Origin: Pseudoduganella armeniaca
GTDB lineage: Bacteria; Pseudomonadota; Gammaproteobacteria; Burkholderiales; Burkholderiaceae_D
DNA length: 64,000 bases
Assembly (NCBI RefSeq): GCF_003028855.1
Contig: NZ_CP028324.1
Coordinates: forward strand, 1,612,001-1,676,000
Direction: 5' to 3'
This document shows, one piece after another, positions 17,484-25,074 of this stretch. Positions within the stretch are counted from its first letter, which is position 1, and every line of letters starts with the position of its first letter. Below the pieces are notes generated by a model. It saw only the letters and a program-made list of their open reading frames with translations. It was not told the DNA's origin and did no database searches. A program made the translations under genes and the position numbers.

Positions 17484-18695
17484 ATGGAGTTCGATATGGT
17501 CGATAACGCAGCACTGGGAACGGTGATCAAGGTCGTCGGCGTCGGTGGTGCCGGCGGCAACGCCGTGCAGCACATGATCAACAAGGGGATGAGCGGTGTC
17601 GAATTCATCGCCGCCAATACCGATGCCCAGGCGTTGTCGGCTTCCAAGGCCGGCAACATCATCCAGATCGGCGAGACCGGCCTGGGCGCGGGCATGAAGC
17701 CCGAGGTGGGCCGCAAGCTGGCCGAGGAATCGCGCGCCCGTATCGAAGACGCGCTGCGCGGCGCGCACATGGTGTTCATCGCCGCCGGCATGGGCGGCGG
17801 CACGGGCACGGGCGCTGCCCCGATCGTGGCCGAAGTGGCCAAGTCGCTGGGCGCCCTGACGGTCGCCGTCGTCTCGAAGCCGTTCTCGCACGAAGGCCAG
17901 AAGTGCATGGACATCGCCGACGAAGGCCTGGAGCAGCTGTCGCAGAACGTCGACTCGCTGATCGTGATCCTGAACGAGAAGCTGGAAGAGATCTACGAAG
18001 ACGAATCGCTGATCGAATGGCTGCAGCACGCCGACGACGTGTTGAACAACGCGGTCGCCGGCATCGCCGAGATCATCAACGTGCCGGGCCACATCAACGT
18101 CGACTTCAACGACGTCAAGACGATCATGGGCGAGCAGGGCAAGGCCATGATGGGCACCGCCACCGCTTCCGGCGTGGACCGCGCCCGCATCGCGGCCGAG
18201 CAGGCCGTGGCGTCGCCGCTGCTGGATGGCATCGACCTGTCCGGCGCGCGCGGCGTGCTGGTCAACGTCACGGCCAGCCGCGGCCTGAAGGGCAAGGAGA
18301 TCAAGGAAGTCATGGCTGCCGTGCGCGCCTTCGCCGCGCCGGATGCGTCGATCGCGCAGGGTATCGCCTACGACGACGCGATGGGCGACGCGATCCGCGT
18401 GACCGTCGTGGCGACGGGCCTGGGCAAGGCCAAGAAGCACGTGCAGCTGGTGCCGCAGCAGATGCTGCGCACGGGCACCAACGGCGCCCTGGGCGCGCAG
18501 GCCGCGCTGGGCGGCGGCGTCGGCTCCACCTCCGTCACGATGGGTGCCGGCATCGGCGCCGGCCAGTCGTTCGAAGGCATGAAGGCGCCAGCGGTATGGC
18601 GCCGCGAATCGGCTTCCGAGCAGGTGCGCGCGATGGAAAAGAACGGCATGGAGACGTACGACATTCCGGCGTTCCTGCGCAAGCAGGCCGACTGA
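17484..18695 (+). CDS. ftsZ: Cell division GTPase FtsZ
   Basis: Tubulin homologue that forms the Z ring. It has 403 residues. The tubulin signature GGGTGTG is at residues 104-110. The C-terminal conserved peptide DIPAFLRKQAD, which binds FtsA and ZipA/ZapD-type partners, is intact. The ATG has a good TAGGAG site. The 159-base gap after ftsA is the largest within the cluster and may allow separate expression. A second in-frame ATG five codons in is possible. Confidence 0.97.
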   Translation: MEFDMVDNAALGTVIKVVGVGGAGGNAVQHMINKGMSGVEFIAANTDAQALSASKAGNIIQIGETGLGAGMKPEVGRKLAEESRARIEDALRGAHMVFIAAGMGGGTGTGAAPIVAEVAKSLGALTVAVVSKPFSHEGQKCMDIADEGLEQLSQNVDSLIVILNEKLEEIYEDESLIEWLQHADDVLNNAVAGIAEIINVPGHINVDFNDVKTIMGEQGKAMMGTATASGVDRARIAAEQAVASPLLDGIDLSGARGVLVNVTASRGLKGKEIKEVMAAVRAFAAPDASIAQGIAYDDAMGDAIRVTVVATGLGKAKKHVQLVPQQMLRTGTNGALGAQAALGGGVGSTSVTMGAGIGAGQSFEGMKAPAVWRRESASEQVRAMEKNGMETYDIPAFLRKQAD

Positions 18696-18809
18696 TTGTC
18701 GCCAGCCGGCGTCTCTCTTGGGACGCCGGCCGCCTGGGGTCTACGTGAGAGGGACCCTTGGCATTTCGAGCAAGATTGCTCACCCTCTGGCATACTGCTG
18801 CCGGAGGCT

Positions 18810-18836
18810 GGCCGCGCCTGACGCGGCCTTTTTTTT
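18810..18836 (+). terminator. Rho-independent terminator of the dcw cluster
   Basis: The stem GGCCGCG (18810-18816) pairs with CGCGGCC (18822-18828) around a 5-base loop and is followed by eight T residues. It lies about 115 bases after ftsZ and separates it from the peroxiredoxin gene. Confidence 0.85.
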
Positions 18837-18864
18837 ACCTGAACAGAGACACAAGGAGGTCAGC

Positions 18865-19368
18865 ATGACCATCAAGATCGGCGACAAGCTGCCGGAAGGC
18901 ACCCTGTCCGAATTCATCGAAGTGGAAACCGAAGGCTGCTCGCTGGGCCCGAACACGTTCAACGTGCAAGAGCTGGCCAAGGGCAAGAAGATCGCCATCT
19001 TCGGCCTGCCGGGCGCCTACACGCCAACCTGCTCGGCACAGCACGTGCCGGGTTACATCGCCCACGCCGACGCGCTGAAGGCCAAGGGCGTGGACGAGAT
19101 CTGGTGCATCTCCGTCAACGATGCGTTCGTCATGGGCGCCTGGGGCCGCGAACTGAAGGCCACCGGCATCGTGCGCATGTTCGGCGACGGCAACGCCGCC
19201 TTCACGAAGGCACTGGGCCTGGACGCCGACTTCTCCAAGTTCGGCATGGGCACGCGCTCGCAGCGCTACTCGATGCTGGTCGAGGACGGCGTCGTCAAGC
19301 AGCTCAACGTGGAGCAGGGCGGCAAGTTCGAGGTGTCGAACGCGGAGACGATGCTGGGGCAGGTGTAA
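18865..19368 (+). CDS. Peroxiredoxin (Prx5-type thioredoxin-fold peroxidase)
   Basis: Thiol peroxidase reducing H2O2 and alkyl hydroperoxides. The ATG at 18865 follows an excellent AAGGAGGT site (18853-18860) and gives 167 residues; upstream in-frame starts would read through the ftsZ terminator. The active-site block PGAYTPTCSAQH holds the peroxidatic Cys56, with further cysteines at 25 and 81. This is the pattern of Prx5/type II peroxiredoxins, which are reduced by glutaredoxin or thioredoxin. It is monocistronic. Confidence 0.93.
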   Translation: MTIKIGDKLPEGTLSEFIEVETEGCSLGPNTFNVQELAKGKKIAIFGLPGAYTPTCSAQHVPGYIAHADALKAKGVDEIWCISVNDAFVMGAWGRELKATGIVRMFGDGNAAFTKALGLDADFSKFGMGTRSQRYSMLVEDGVVKQLNVEQGGKFEVSNAETMLGQV

Positions 19369-19390
19369 TACCTCGTTGGCAGCAACCGAA

Positions 19391-19430
19391 GGGGACGGGC
19401 ACCGGTCGCGGGCGATCGATGCCCGTCCCC
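19391..19430. repeat. Hairpin repeat GGGGACGGGCA/TGCCCGTCCCC
   Basis: Two 11-base inverted arms (19391-19401 and 19420-19430) lie just after the peroxiredoxin stop. The sequence resembles the GACAGGCACC hairpins at 19463, 27856 and 58671. It could serve as a transcription end for the peroxiredoxin gene, but no T-run of note follows. Confidence 0.65.
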
Positions 19431-19462
19431 TTTGCGTTTGCCATCACCGCAGCGCCAACCCG

Positions 19463-19518
19463 AGGTGACAGGCACCGATCCCAGGGCGGTCACGCCCTGG
19501 GATCGGTGCCTGTCACCT
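19463..19518. repeat. Perfect 26-bp-arm palindrome (AGGTGACAGGCACC family)
   Basis: Arm 19463-19488 is the exact reverse complement of arm 19493-19518, with a GTCA loop. The outer sequence AGGTGACAGGCACC is shared with the copy at 58671 and, with GGGGACAGG, the copy at 27856. It lies between two convergent genes, 14 bases past the tannase-like gene's stop. Confidence 0.9.
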
Positions 19519-19532
19519 GTGGGTTCAATGCC

Positions 19533-21197
19533 TCAATTGCTCACACAGGCAAAACTCGCCGCCGTATCCACGCTGCCGCTGCCCAGGTAACGCGGGTAAG
19601 CCGGATAACGGCACAGCGGCCGCCCGCGGCCCTTCGTGGCAGGGCTCGTATCCGTCGCGCTCAAGGCGCCGGGCGCCGTGCCCGCCGTGACCCACTGGTC
19701 CAGCACCGCCAACGCGTCCCATGAAGGCAGGAAGGCGCCCGTGCCGTGGCCAAAGCCCGGTACCGTGTAGAAGCGCATGAAGCCATCGACACTGTCCTGC
19801 CCGTAGTGCGCGACCTGGCCCTGGTAGTAGGCGATCGTCGCGTTCGGGCTGATCACCTCGTCCGCCAGGCCGTGCATCAGGATGACCTTGCCGCCGCGGG
19901 CGCGGAAGGCGTCGAGGTCCGGATTGGTCGCGCCCACCGTGGCCGACAGCTCCACCAGCCGGGGCAGCAGGGCGCCCGGGTTGTTGACGTCGAACCGCAG
20001 CGTGTCGAGCGCGGCGTTTTTCGCGACGAAGTATTTGACGTAGCCGTCGCCCTGGGCGAACAGGTAGCCGTTGTCGAACGTCGGTGGCGCGAGCAGCGTG
20101 GCGCTGCCACCCAGGCCGAGCGGGCCGGAAAAGTCGGCGCCTTGCAGGATGTTGTAGCCCTGGTGCCGCTCGACGCCGTGCGCCAGGCGGTAGGGCAGCA
20201 GGAGGTCGTCGGCGACGGCGCGTACGGTGGCGAGCTGCGCGTCCGACAGGCAGCGCTCGCCCAGGTCGGCGCCGCCCGCACAGCGCAGCGCGGCCAGGAT
20301 CGCGGCGCTTTTCGCGCGACAGGTGCGCACGTTGGCGACGATGCGATCGGCCACCCCGTCGTCGGCATCGCATTGCGCCAGCACCGTGTCGCGGATCAGC
20401 ACCTGCTTGGCGCGGCTGACATGGCCGCCGGGCGTGCCGTAGGCCGCCTGGCCGATCTTCACGCCGTGCAGCCGCACGCCCGTGAAGTTGAGCGCCGGCG
20501 CGCTGGCGACGACGCCGTCGTAGTCGGCCGGGTAGCGCTCGATGGCCGTCATGCCTTCGCGCCCGCCCGTCGAGGCACCGGCGAAATACAGCCGCGTGGG
20601 CAGCCTTTGGTAGTGCAGCCGGATCAGGGCCACGGCCACGTCGCGCGTCTTCTTCAGGTGCTCGTGGCCGAAGTTGGCGATGGCCGCCTCGTCCAGCGCG
20701 AATTCGGCCGAGGCGCCGCTGCCGGTGTGGCCGGAGTCCGAGCCGAACGTGGCATAGCCCTGTGCCAGCGGCACGCTGGCCGGCGCGAACGGCACCGGTG
20801 CTGTCGCATCGACGACGACGCCGTTGTAGCCAGCGCCACCCATCTGCACGGCCTTGCCGTTCCAGCCGACCGGGAGATTCAGCTGGAAACGGATGTCCGG
20901 TGTGGCGCTGGCACCGCTGTTCGGCGCATTCGTCGCGCCGGCGATCTTGCCCAGCACCTGGCAGTAGTTGCCTGTCGCCGCCATGACGACAGCCGCCGAC
21001 GTCACGCTGGCGCCGCCGGTCGGCAGGCCGATGGCGCTGGCGGGCACCGTGCGGCTGGCCAGGTCGGCGCAGGCGACCGGTGCGACGAGGGCCGCGGGGG
21101 CGGACTCGTGGCCACCGCAGCCGGCCAATAACGCGGCGGCAAGGGGGGCGGCAAGCAGGGCGGCCGCGCGGGCGGTCGCGGTGCGGTGAACGGGCAT
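19533..21197 (-). CDS. Tannase/feruloyl-esterase family lipoprotein
   Basis: Predicted serine esterase of the tannase/feruloyl esterase family, which splits ester bonds of plant phenolics such as gallate or ferulate esters; the actual substrate is unknown. The ATG at 21197 follows an AGGAGA site and gives 554 residues. A lipobox (LLAGC, Cys27) marks it as a lipoprotein. The nucleophile motif GASTGGREG, a DADDGVADRI stretch near the family's calcium-binding region, HGLADEVISP (Asp) and GFGHGTG (His) are in the expected order. Six cysteines after the lipobox fit the family's disulphides. It is monocistronic and convergent with the peroxiredoxin gene. Confidence 0.87.
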   Translation of the reverse strand: MPVHRTATARAAALLAAPLAAALLAGCGGHESAPAALVAPVACADLASRTVPASAIGLPTGGASVTSAAVVMAATGNYCQVLGKIAGATNAPNSGASATPDIRFQLNLPVGWNGKAVQMGGAGYNGVVVDATAPVPFAPASVPLAQGYATFGSDSGHTGSGASAEFALDEAAIANFGHEHLKKTRDVAVALIRLHYQRLPTRLYFAGASTGGREGMTAIERYPADYDGVVASAPALNFTGVRLHGVKIGQAAYGTPGGHVSRAKQVLIRDTVLAQCDADDGVADRIVANVRTCRAKSAAILAALRCAGGADLGERCLSDAQLATVRAVADDLLLPYRLAHGVERHQGYNILQGADFSGPLGLGGSATLLAPPTFDNGYLFAQGDGYVKYFVAKNAALDTLRFDVNNPGALLPRLVELSATVGATNPDLDAFRARGGKVILMHGLADEVISPNATIAYYQGQVAHYGQDSVDGFMRFYTVPGFGHGTGAFLPSWDALAVLDQWVTAGTAPGALSATDTSPATKGRGRPLCRYPAYPRYLGSGSVDTAASFACVSN

Positions 21198-21263
21198 GCG
21201 CGGGTCTCCTGTGTTTAGTTGCACACAGGATATTCGAACGGGACGGTTACGGTCCCTGGGAAA

Positions 21264-21761
21264 CTATGCAGTTGCGGCCTTCTTGCGGCTGCGCTTCTTC
21301 GGTGCCAGCATCACACCCGTGCAGGTAGGGGCGCCGCAGTGGCAGGCGAAGGCCTTCTTGACGGCCGGGGTGTGGCGCTCGTCGTAGATCAGGCCGTAGT
21401 TGTACTTCAGTTCCTCGCCTTTTTCGATGTCCACCATGGCGTGGATGTAGACGCGGCCTTCGTCTTCCATCGCCTCGCAGTTCGGCTCGCACGAGTGGTT
21501 GATGAAACGCGACTCGTTGCCGCCGGCGCCGCCGTCGATCAGCATGCCGTCGTTGAGCGTGAAGAAGAAGGTATGGTTGATCGGGCCGCCCTTTGCGGCG
21601 GTGCGACGGCAGGTTTCGTCCCAGTCGACGCGCTCGCCCGTGTATTCGATGATGCGCTGGCCGGCGCGGATCTTGCGGCGGGCGAAGACGCCGCGACCGT
21701 GGATCGGCGATTCGTGGACTTCGAACAGGGGCGTGGGGGATTTTTTGGCAGGCGTGGTCAT
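21264..21761 (-). CDS. SET-domain protein (putative protein-lysine methyltransferase)
   Basis: SET domains transfer methyl groups from S-adenosylmethionine to protein lysines. The start at 21761 (MTTPAKK) gives 165 residues, almost entirely one SET domain. HGRGVFA near residue 22, YTGERVDWDE, the catalytic/SAM block RFINHSCEPNCEA near residue 86, and the tyrosine-bearing ELKYNYG near 117 are present. A post-SET cysteine cluster (CHCGAPTC) follows, which with the NHSCEPNC cysteine would bind zinc. The tail is very basic (PKKRSRKKAATA). The bacterial substrate is unknown. An upstream ATG at 21794 is less likely. Confidence 0.88.
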   Translation of the reverse strand: MTTPAKKSPTPLFEVHESPIHGRGVFARRKIRAGQRIIEYTGERVDWDETCRRTAAKGGPINHTFFFTLNDGMLIDGGAGGNESRFINHSCEPNCEAMEDEGRVYIHAMVDIEKGEELKYNYGLIYDERHTPAVKKAFACHCGAPTCTGVMLAPKKRSRKKAATA

Positions 21762-21830
21762 GTCGAAATGATACCGCGCGTTTGCCGTTCGCACGATTCC
21801 TTCCGCACGATTCGTCCGGCCTGTCGCGAC

Positions 21831-22265
21831 TTATTTCGTGGCCGTTGCCACGGTCGTCCGTTCCGGCATGCCCATTTCGTCCGGTGCCGGTGCGCGCGTG
21901 GCGACGATGCGCCAGCCGCCTTCGCCACGGCGCAGGATCAGCGTCTCGACATAGTGCGCAAAGCCGCCTCGCTCGAGCGTCACCGCGTAGCAGTCGTCGC
22001 CTTGCCCCGCCCAGCGGAAGCGCGACATCGGCGCGCTGCCATGGCCAATGGCGTCGGTGGCGTTGAATGCCTCGTCGCGGTCGGCCAGGCCGCCGACGCC
22101 GGCCGTGCCGCGGCCCAGCAGGCGCTGGATCTCGGCCGGCAGCTCGTCCAGCAGGAAGGGCAATGCTGGCTTGACGCAATCGGCGCTCGCGGGCAAGTCG
22201 GCGGCATGGGCCGGGAACTGCGTGGCGGCGGCCAGCAGCAATGCGATCAGGCCAGGCTTGTTCAT
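21831..22265 (-). CDS. Exported protein of unknown function
   Basis: The start at 22265 follows a GGAGACC site and gives 144 residues. A signal peptide is clear (MNKPGLIALLLAAATQFPAHA), so the mature protein of about 120 residues is periplasmic. Two cysteines (in ADCVKP and DDCYAV) could form a disulphide. I recognise no family. It is transcribed in the same direction as the SET-domain gene, 69 bases upstream of it. Confidence 0.7.
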   Translation of the reverse strand: MNKPGLIALLLAAATQFPAHAADLPASADCVKPALPFLLDELPAEIQRLLGRGTAGVGGLADRDEAFNATDAIGHGSAPMSRFRWAGQGDDCYAVTLERGGFAHYVETLILRRGEGGWRIVATRAPAPDEMGMPERTTVATATK

Positions 22266-22352
22266 GGGGTCTCCTCGATCAGAACAACCAGTGTAAGGCA
22301 TCCGCAGTGATATGGGCTCCTGACATTGTTACAAGTCTTTGCGTAGAATGGA

Positions 22353-22366
22353 TGGGGACTGTCCCA
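22353..22366. repeat. TGGGGACTGTCCCA palindrome before the EamA gene
   Basis: Near-perfect palindrome with the core GGGACTGTCCC, which also occurs twice inside the 3' end of xdhB (62632, 62686). It lies 18 bases before the proposed TTG start of the permease gene, where a regulatory role is conceivable. It may equally be a solo member of the dispersed repeat family. Confidence 0.5.
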
Positions 22367-22383
22367 TTTCGATCGGAGCCGCA

Positions 22384-23268
22384 TTGACCCAGCACGCCAA
22401 GGAAAACCTGCACGCCATTTATGCGATGGTCGCCGCCGTCGCCATCTTCTCCGTGATGGACACGACCATGAAGCTGCTGGCCGCCCGTTATCCCGCCATG
22501 CAGGTGACGGTACTGCGCTCGTTCTCCTCGCTGCCGCTGGTGTGTGCCTGGGTTGCGTACCGCGGCAAGTTCAATACGATGCTGAAGGTGAACTGGGGTC
22601 TTCAGCTGCTGCGCGGCGCGCTGGGCATCGGCATGCTGACCTTGTTCGCCTACGCCTTGAAATCGCTGCCGTTGGCCGAGACCTATGCCGTGTTCTTCAT
22701 CGCGCCGGCGTTGATCACGGCATTGTCCGTGCTGGTACTGAAGGAGCGGGTGGACGGCATGCAGTGGCTGGCCATCGTGGTCGGCCTGATCGGCGTGCTG
22801 GTGGTGCTGCGGCCCGAAGGCACCAGCTTCATCTCCGTGGCCGGGCTGGCGGTGCTGGGTTCGGCCGCGTGCTATGCGGTGTCGGCCATCGCCAGTCGCA
22901 TCCTCTCGCGCACCGACTCGAACGAGCAGATCATGTTCTGGATCCTGATCATGATGGGCTGCGGCGCGTTGCCGCTGGCCTGGAGCGGCTGGGTGCCGCT
23001 GCGCCTGGAGGACTGGCCGGTGCTGGCGGCACTTGCCCTGAGCGGCTTCCTCGGCCAGCTGGCCATCACGCGCGCGTTCAGCATGGGCAAGGCATCGGTC
23101 GTCGCACCGTTCGAATACACGGCGCTGGCCTGGGGCGTGGCGATCGACTGGGCTTTGTGGAACACACTGCCGGACCGCTGGACCATCGTCGGCTCCGCCA
23201 TCATCATCGCCAGCGGCGTCTACCTGGCGCGGCGCGAGGCCGTGCACAAGGAAGCGGAGCATCCGTAG
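22384..23268 (+). CDS. EamA/DMT-family permease
   Basis: Drug/metabolite transporter superfamily membrane protein with two EamA repeats of five helices each (about residues 8-140 and 150-285). The cargo cannot be read from sequence. I prefer the TTG start at 22384 (294 residues) because CGGAG lies five bases before it and the hydrophobic first helix begins shortly after. An ATG at 22348 and a TTG at 22339 are alternatives, but they would translate the palindrome at 22353. It is divergent from the exported-protein gene and sits upstream of lpxC. Confidence 0.85.
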   Translation: MTQHAKENLHAIYAMVAAVAIFSVMDTTMKLLAARYPAMQVTVLRSFSSLPLVCAWVAYRGKFNTMLKVNWGLQLLRGALGIGMLTLFAYALKSLPLAETYAVFFIAPALITALSVLVLKERVDGMQWLAIVVGLIGVLVVLRPEGTSFISVAGLAVLGSAACYAVSAIASRILSRTDSNEQIMFWILIMMGCGALPLAWSGWVPLRLEDWPVLAALALSGFLGQLAITRAFSMGKASVVAPFEYTALAWGVAIDWALWNTLPDRWTIVGSAIIIASGVYLARREAVHKEAEHP

Positions 23269-23353
23269 CGCGGCCTTGTCTTGAAGTGTTTCATTGCATA
23301 TCACATTCGTGAACCGGCCGCAACGCCCGCCGGCGAGCGGCCGGGAAAGCCGA

Positions 23354-23359
23354 TATAAT
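23354..23359 (+). promoter_or_regulatory. Consensus -10 (TATAAT) immediately before lpxC
   Basis: A perfect TATAAT ends six bases before the lpxC ATG, so transcription from it would begin at or next to the start codon (leaderless mRNA). No -35 match stands out at the right distance. Confidence 0.5.
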
Positions 23360-23365
23360 CGCCGG

Positions 23366-24301
23366 ATGCTGAAACAACGTACGATCAAAGAACAGGTCCG
23401 CACCATCGGTGTGGGAGTGCATTCCGGAACCAAAGTGGAACTGACGCTGCGTCCCGCGCCGCCGGATACGGGCATCATCTTCACGCGCGTCGACCTCAAG
23501 CCCCCCGTGGTCTTCCCGGTGGGGCCGATGGAGATCGGCGACACCCGCATGGCGACCGTGATGATCCGCGATGGCGCCCGCGTCTCCACCATCGAGCACC
23601 TGCTGTCGGCCTGCGCCGGCCTGGGGATCGACAACCTGTACGTGGACGTCAGCGCCGAGGAAATTCCCATCATGGACGGCTCCGCGTCGTCCTTCGTCTA
23701 CCTGCTGCAGCAGGCCGGCCTGGCCGAGCAGGAAGCGCCGAAGAAGTTCATCCGCATCCTGAAGCCCGTCGAAGTGCGCGACGGCGAGGGCGCCAAGGAG
23801 AAGTGGGCGCGCCTGGTGCCGCATGAAGGCTTCAAGCTGGACTTCTTCATCGAATTCAACCACCCCGCCGTGGACGGCACCGCGCAGCGCGCCCAGGTCG
23901 ACTTCGGCCAGCACTCCTATATCCAGGCGGTGGCACGCGCGCGCACCTTCGGTTTCATGCAGGACGTGGAAATGCTGCGCGGGATCGGCCTGGCGCGCGG
24001 CGGTTCGCTGGAAAACGCCATCGTGATGGACGAGTACCGCATCCTGAACCCGGACGGCCTGCGCTACGACGACGAGTTCGTGCGCCACAAGATCCTCGAT
24101 GCCATCGGCGACCTGTACGTGATCGGCCACCCGCTGATCTGCGCCTACGAGGCGCACAAGTCGGGCCACGCATTGAACAACCTGCTGCTGCGCGAGCTGC
24201 TGGCGCATCCGGATGCCTACGAGATCGTCACCTACGATTCGGCCGCCGAGGCGCCGCCGTCGTACGCGCGCCAGCTGGACCAGGAATGGGCCTACAACTG
24301 A
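23366..24301 (+). CDS. lpxC: UDP-3-O-acyl-GlcNAc deacetylase LpxC
   Basis: Zinc amidase that makes the committed step of lipid A synthesis. The start MLKQRTIKEQV at 23366 gives 311 residues; longer frames to 23294 lack support. Zinc ligands are recognisable in STIEHLLSA (His) and in HKILDAIGDL (His and Asp), and the catalytic-histidine block SGHALNN is near the C-terminus. In many proteobacteria lpxC directly follows ftsZ; here five unrelated genes lie between them. Confidence 0.96.
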   Translation: MLKQRTIKEQVRTIGVGVHSGTKVELTLRPAPPDTGIIFTRVDLKPPVVFPVGPMEIGDTRMATVMIRDGARVSTIEHLLSACAGLGIDNLYVDVSAEEIPIMDGSASSFVYLLQQAGLAEQEAPKKFIRILKPVEVRDGEGAKEKWARLVPHEGFKLDFFIEFNHPAVDGTAQRAQVDFGQHSYIQAVARARTFGFMQDVEMLRGIGLARGGSLENAIVMDEYRILNPDGLRYDDEFVRHKILDAIGDLYVIGHPLICAYEAHKSGHALNNLLLRELLAHPDAYEIVTYDSAAEAPPSYARQLDQEWAYN

Positions 24302-24323
24302 GGTAACGGCGGCCGTGGTGGCG

Positions 24324-24797
24324 TCAACCGTCGCGACGGTGCGCCACCAGCCGGCGCAGCGCCGCGATCAGCCCCGCGTTCTGCTTGGTCGGCTCCAGCT
24401 TGTCGGACAGCTCGGCGAACGACTCCACTCCTACCTCGGGAATCACCAGCTTGCGCGGCTCCACCGGCGGCGTGGACATCTCCCGCATCATCTGCACCTT
24501 CAGGCGGACGTTGTCGATCTGCCACCCCTTGCGCACCAGTGCTTCTTGCAGTTTTGGCAATTGCTGTTTAAGCTTGGCGGCGACCGACGCGTTCGGGGTC
24601 GACAATACCAGTACCCCGTCCTCGAACGACAGGATCTCGCAGAACGAAAAGGCGGTCGGCAGCACCGCGGCACAGTCCTGTTGCAACTGTGCCATGCGTT
24701 GCACGGCCGGCAACAGCGCTGCCATGCGGTCGTGGCGGCGCAGGAAGTCCGTCGCTTCGACGGCGGTCCGGTTCTGTTTGAAGGAGTTGAATCGCAT
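24324..24797 (-). CDS. dciA: DUF721 protein, probable replicative helicase loader DciA
   Basis: It has 157 residues and the DUF721/DciA layout: a conserved N-terminal KH-like part (residues 1-100, including CEILSFEDGVLVLSTPNASVAAKLKQ-type sequence) and a more variable tail. DciA helps load DnaB on DNA in bacteria that lack DnaC. The position between lpxC and secA is the usual one in proteobacteria and supports the call. It is transcribed towards lpxC, leaving a 22-base convergent gap. Confidence 0.75.
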   Translation of the reverse strand: MRFNSFKQNRTAVEATDFLRRHDRMAALLPAVQRMAQLQQDCAAVLPTAFSFCEILSFEDGVLVLSTPNASVAAKLKQQLPKLQEALVRKGWQIDNVRLKVQMMREMSTPPVEPRKLVIPEVGVESFAELSDKLEPTKQNAGLIAALRRLVAHRRDG

Positions 24798-24931
24798 CGG
24801 CGAAACATATCATAGCCAGCGGCGCGTGTGCAGCGCTGGCGCGCCTGCGCGCAGTTCGGCACGGGTCGGCAGGAATATTTCCTGATTCGCTATTGTGTTA
24901 CTGGTGGCAATCCCAACCTGACCTCGCATGC

Positions 24932-24937
24932 TAAAAT
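24932..24937 (+). promoter_or_regulatory. Possible -10 (TAAAAT) upstream of secA
   Basis: Within the 277-base gap between dciA and secA, TAAAAT is the best -10-like hexamer, about 140 bases before the secA start. No clear -35 is seen. A T-run (GGGCTTTTTTT) lies just before secA at about 25040, but I find no complete terminator stem. Confidence 0.3.
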
Positions 24938-25074
24938 TACAGGTCTTTCGTCATCGGCGGGCACCACGGAACTTCGCCGCAGGCATCGGCGCACCGGGCA
25001 AGGCCGCAGGGCGGCTCATGAAGCAGGCTCTGGAAGCGGGCTTTTTTTAACGGCGTTTATACAAGAATTCAAGC

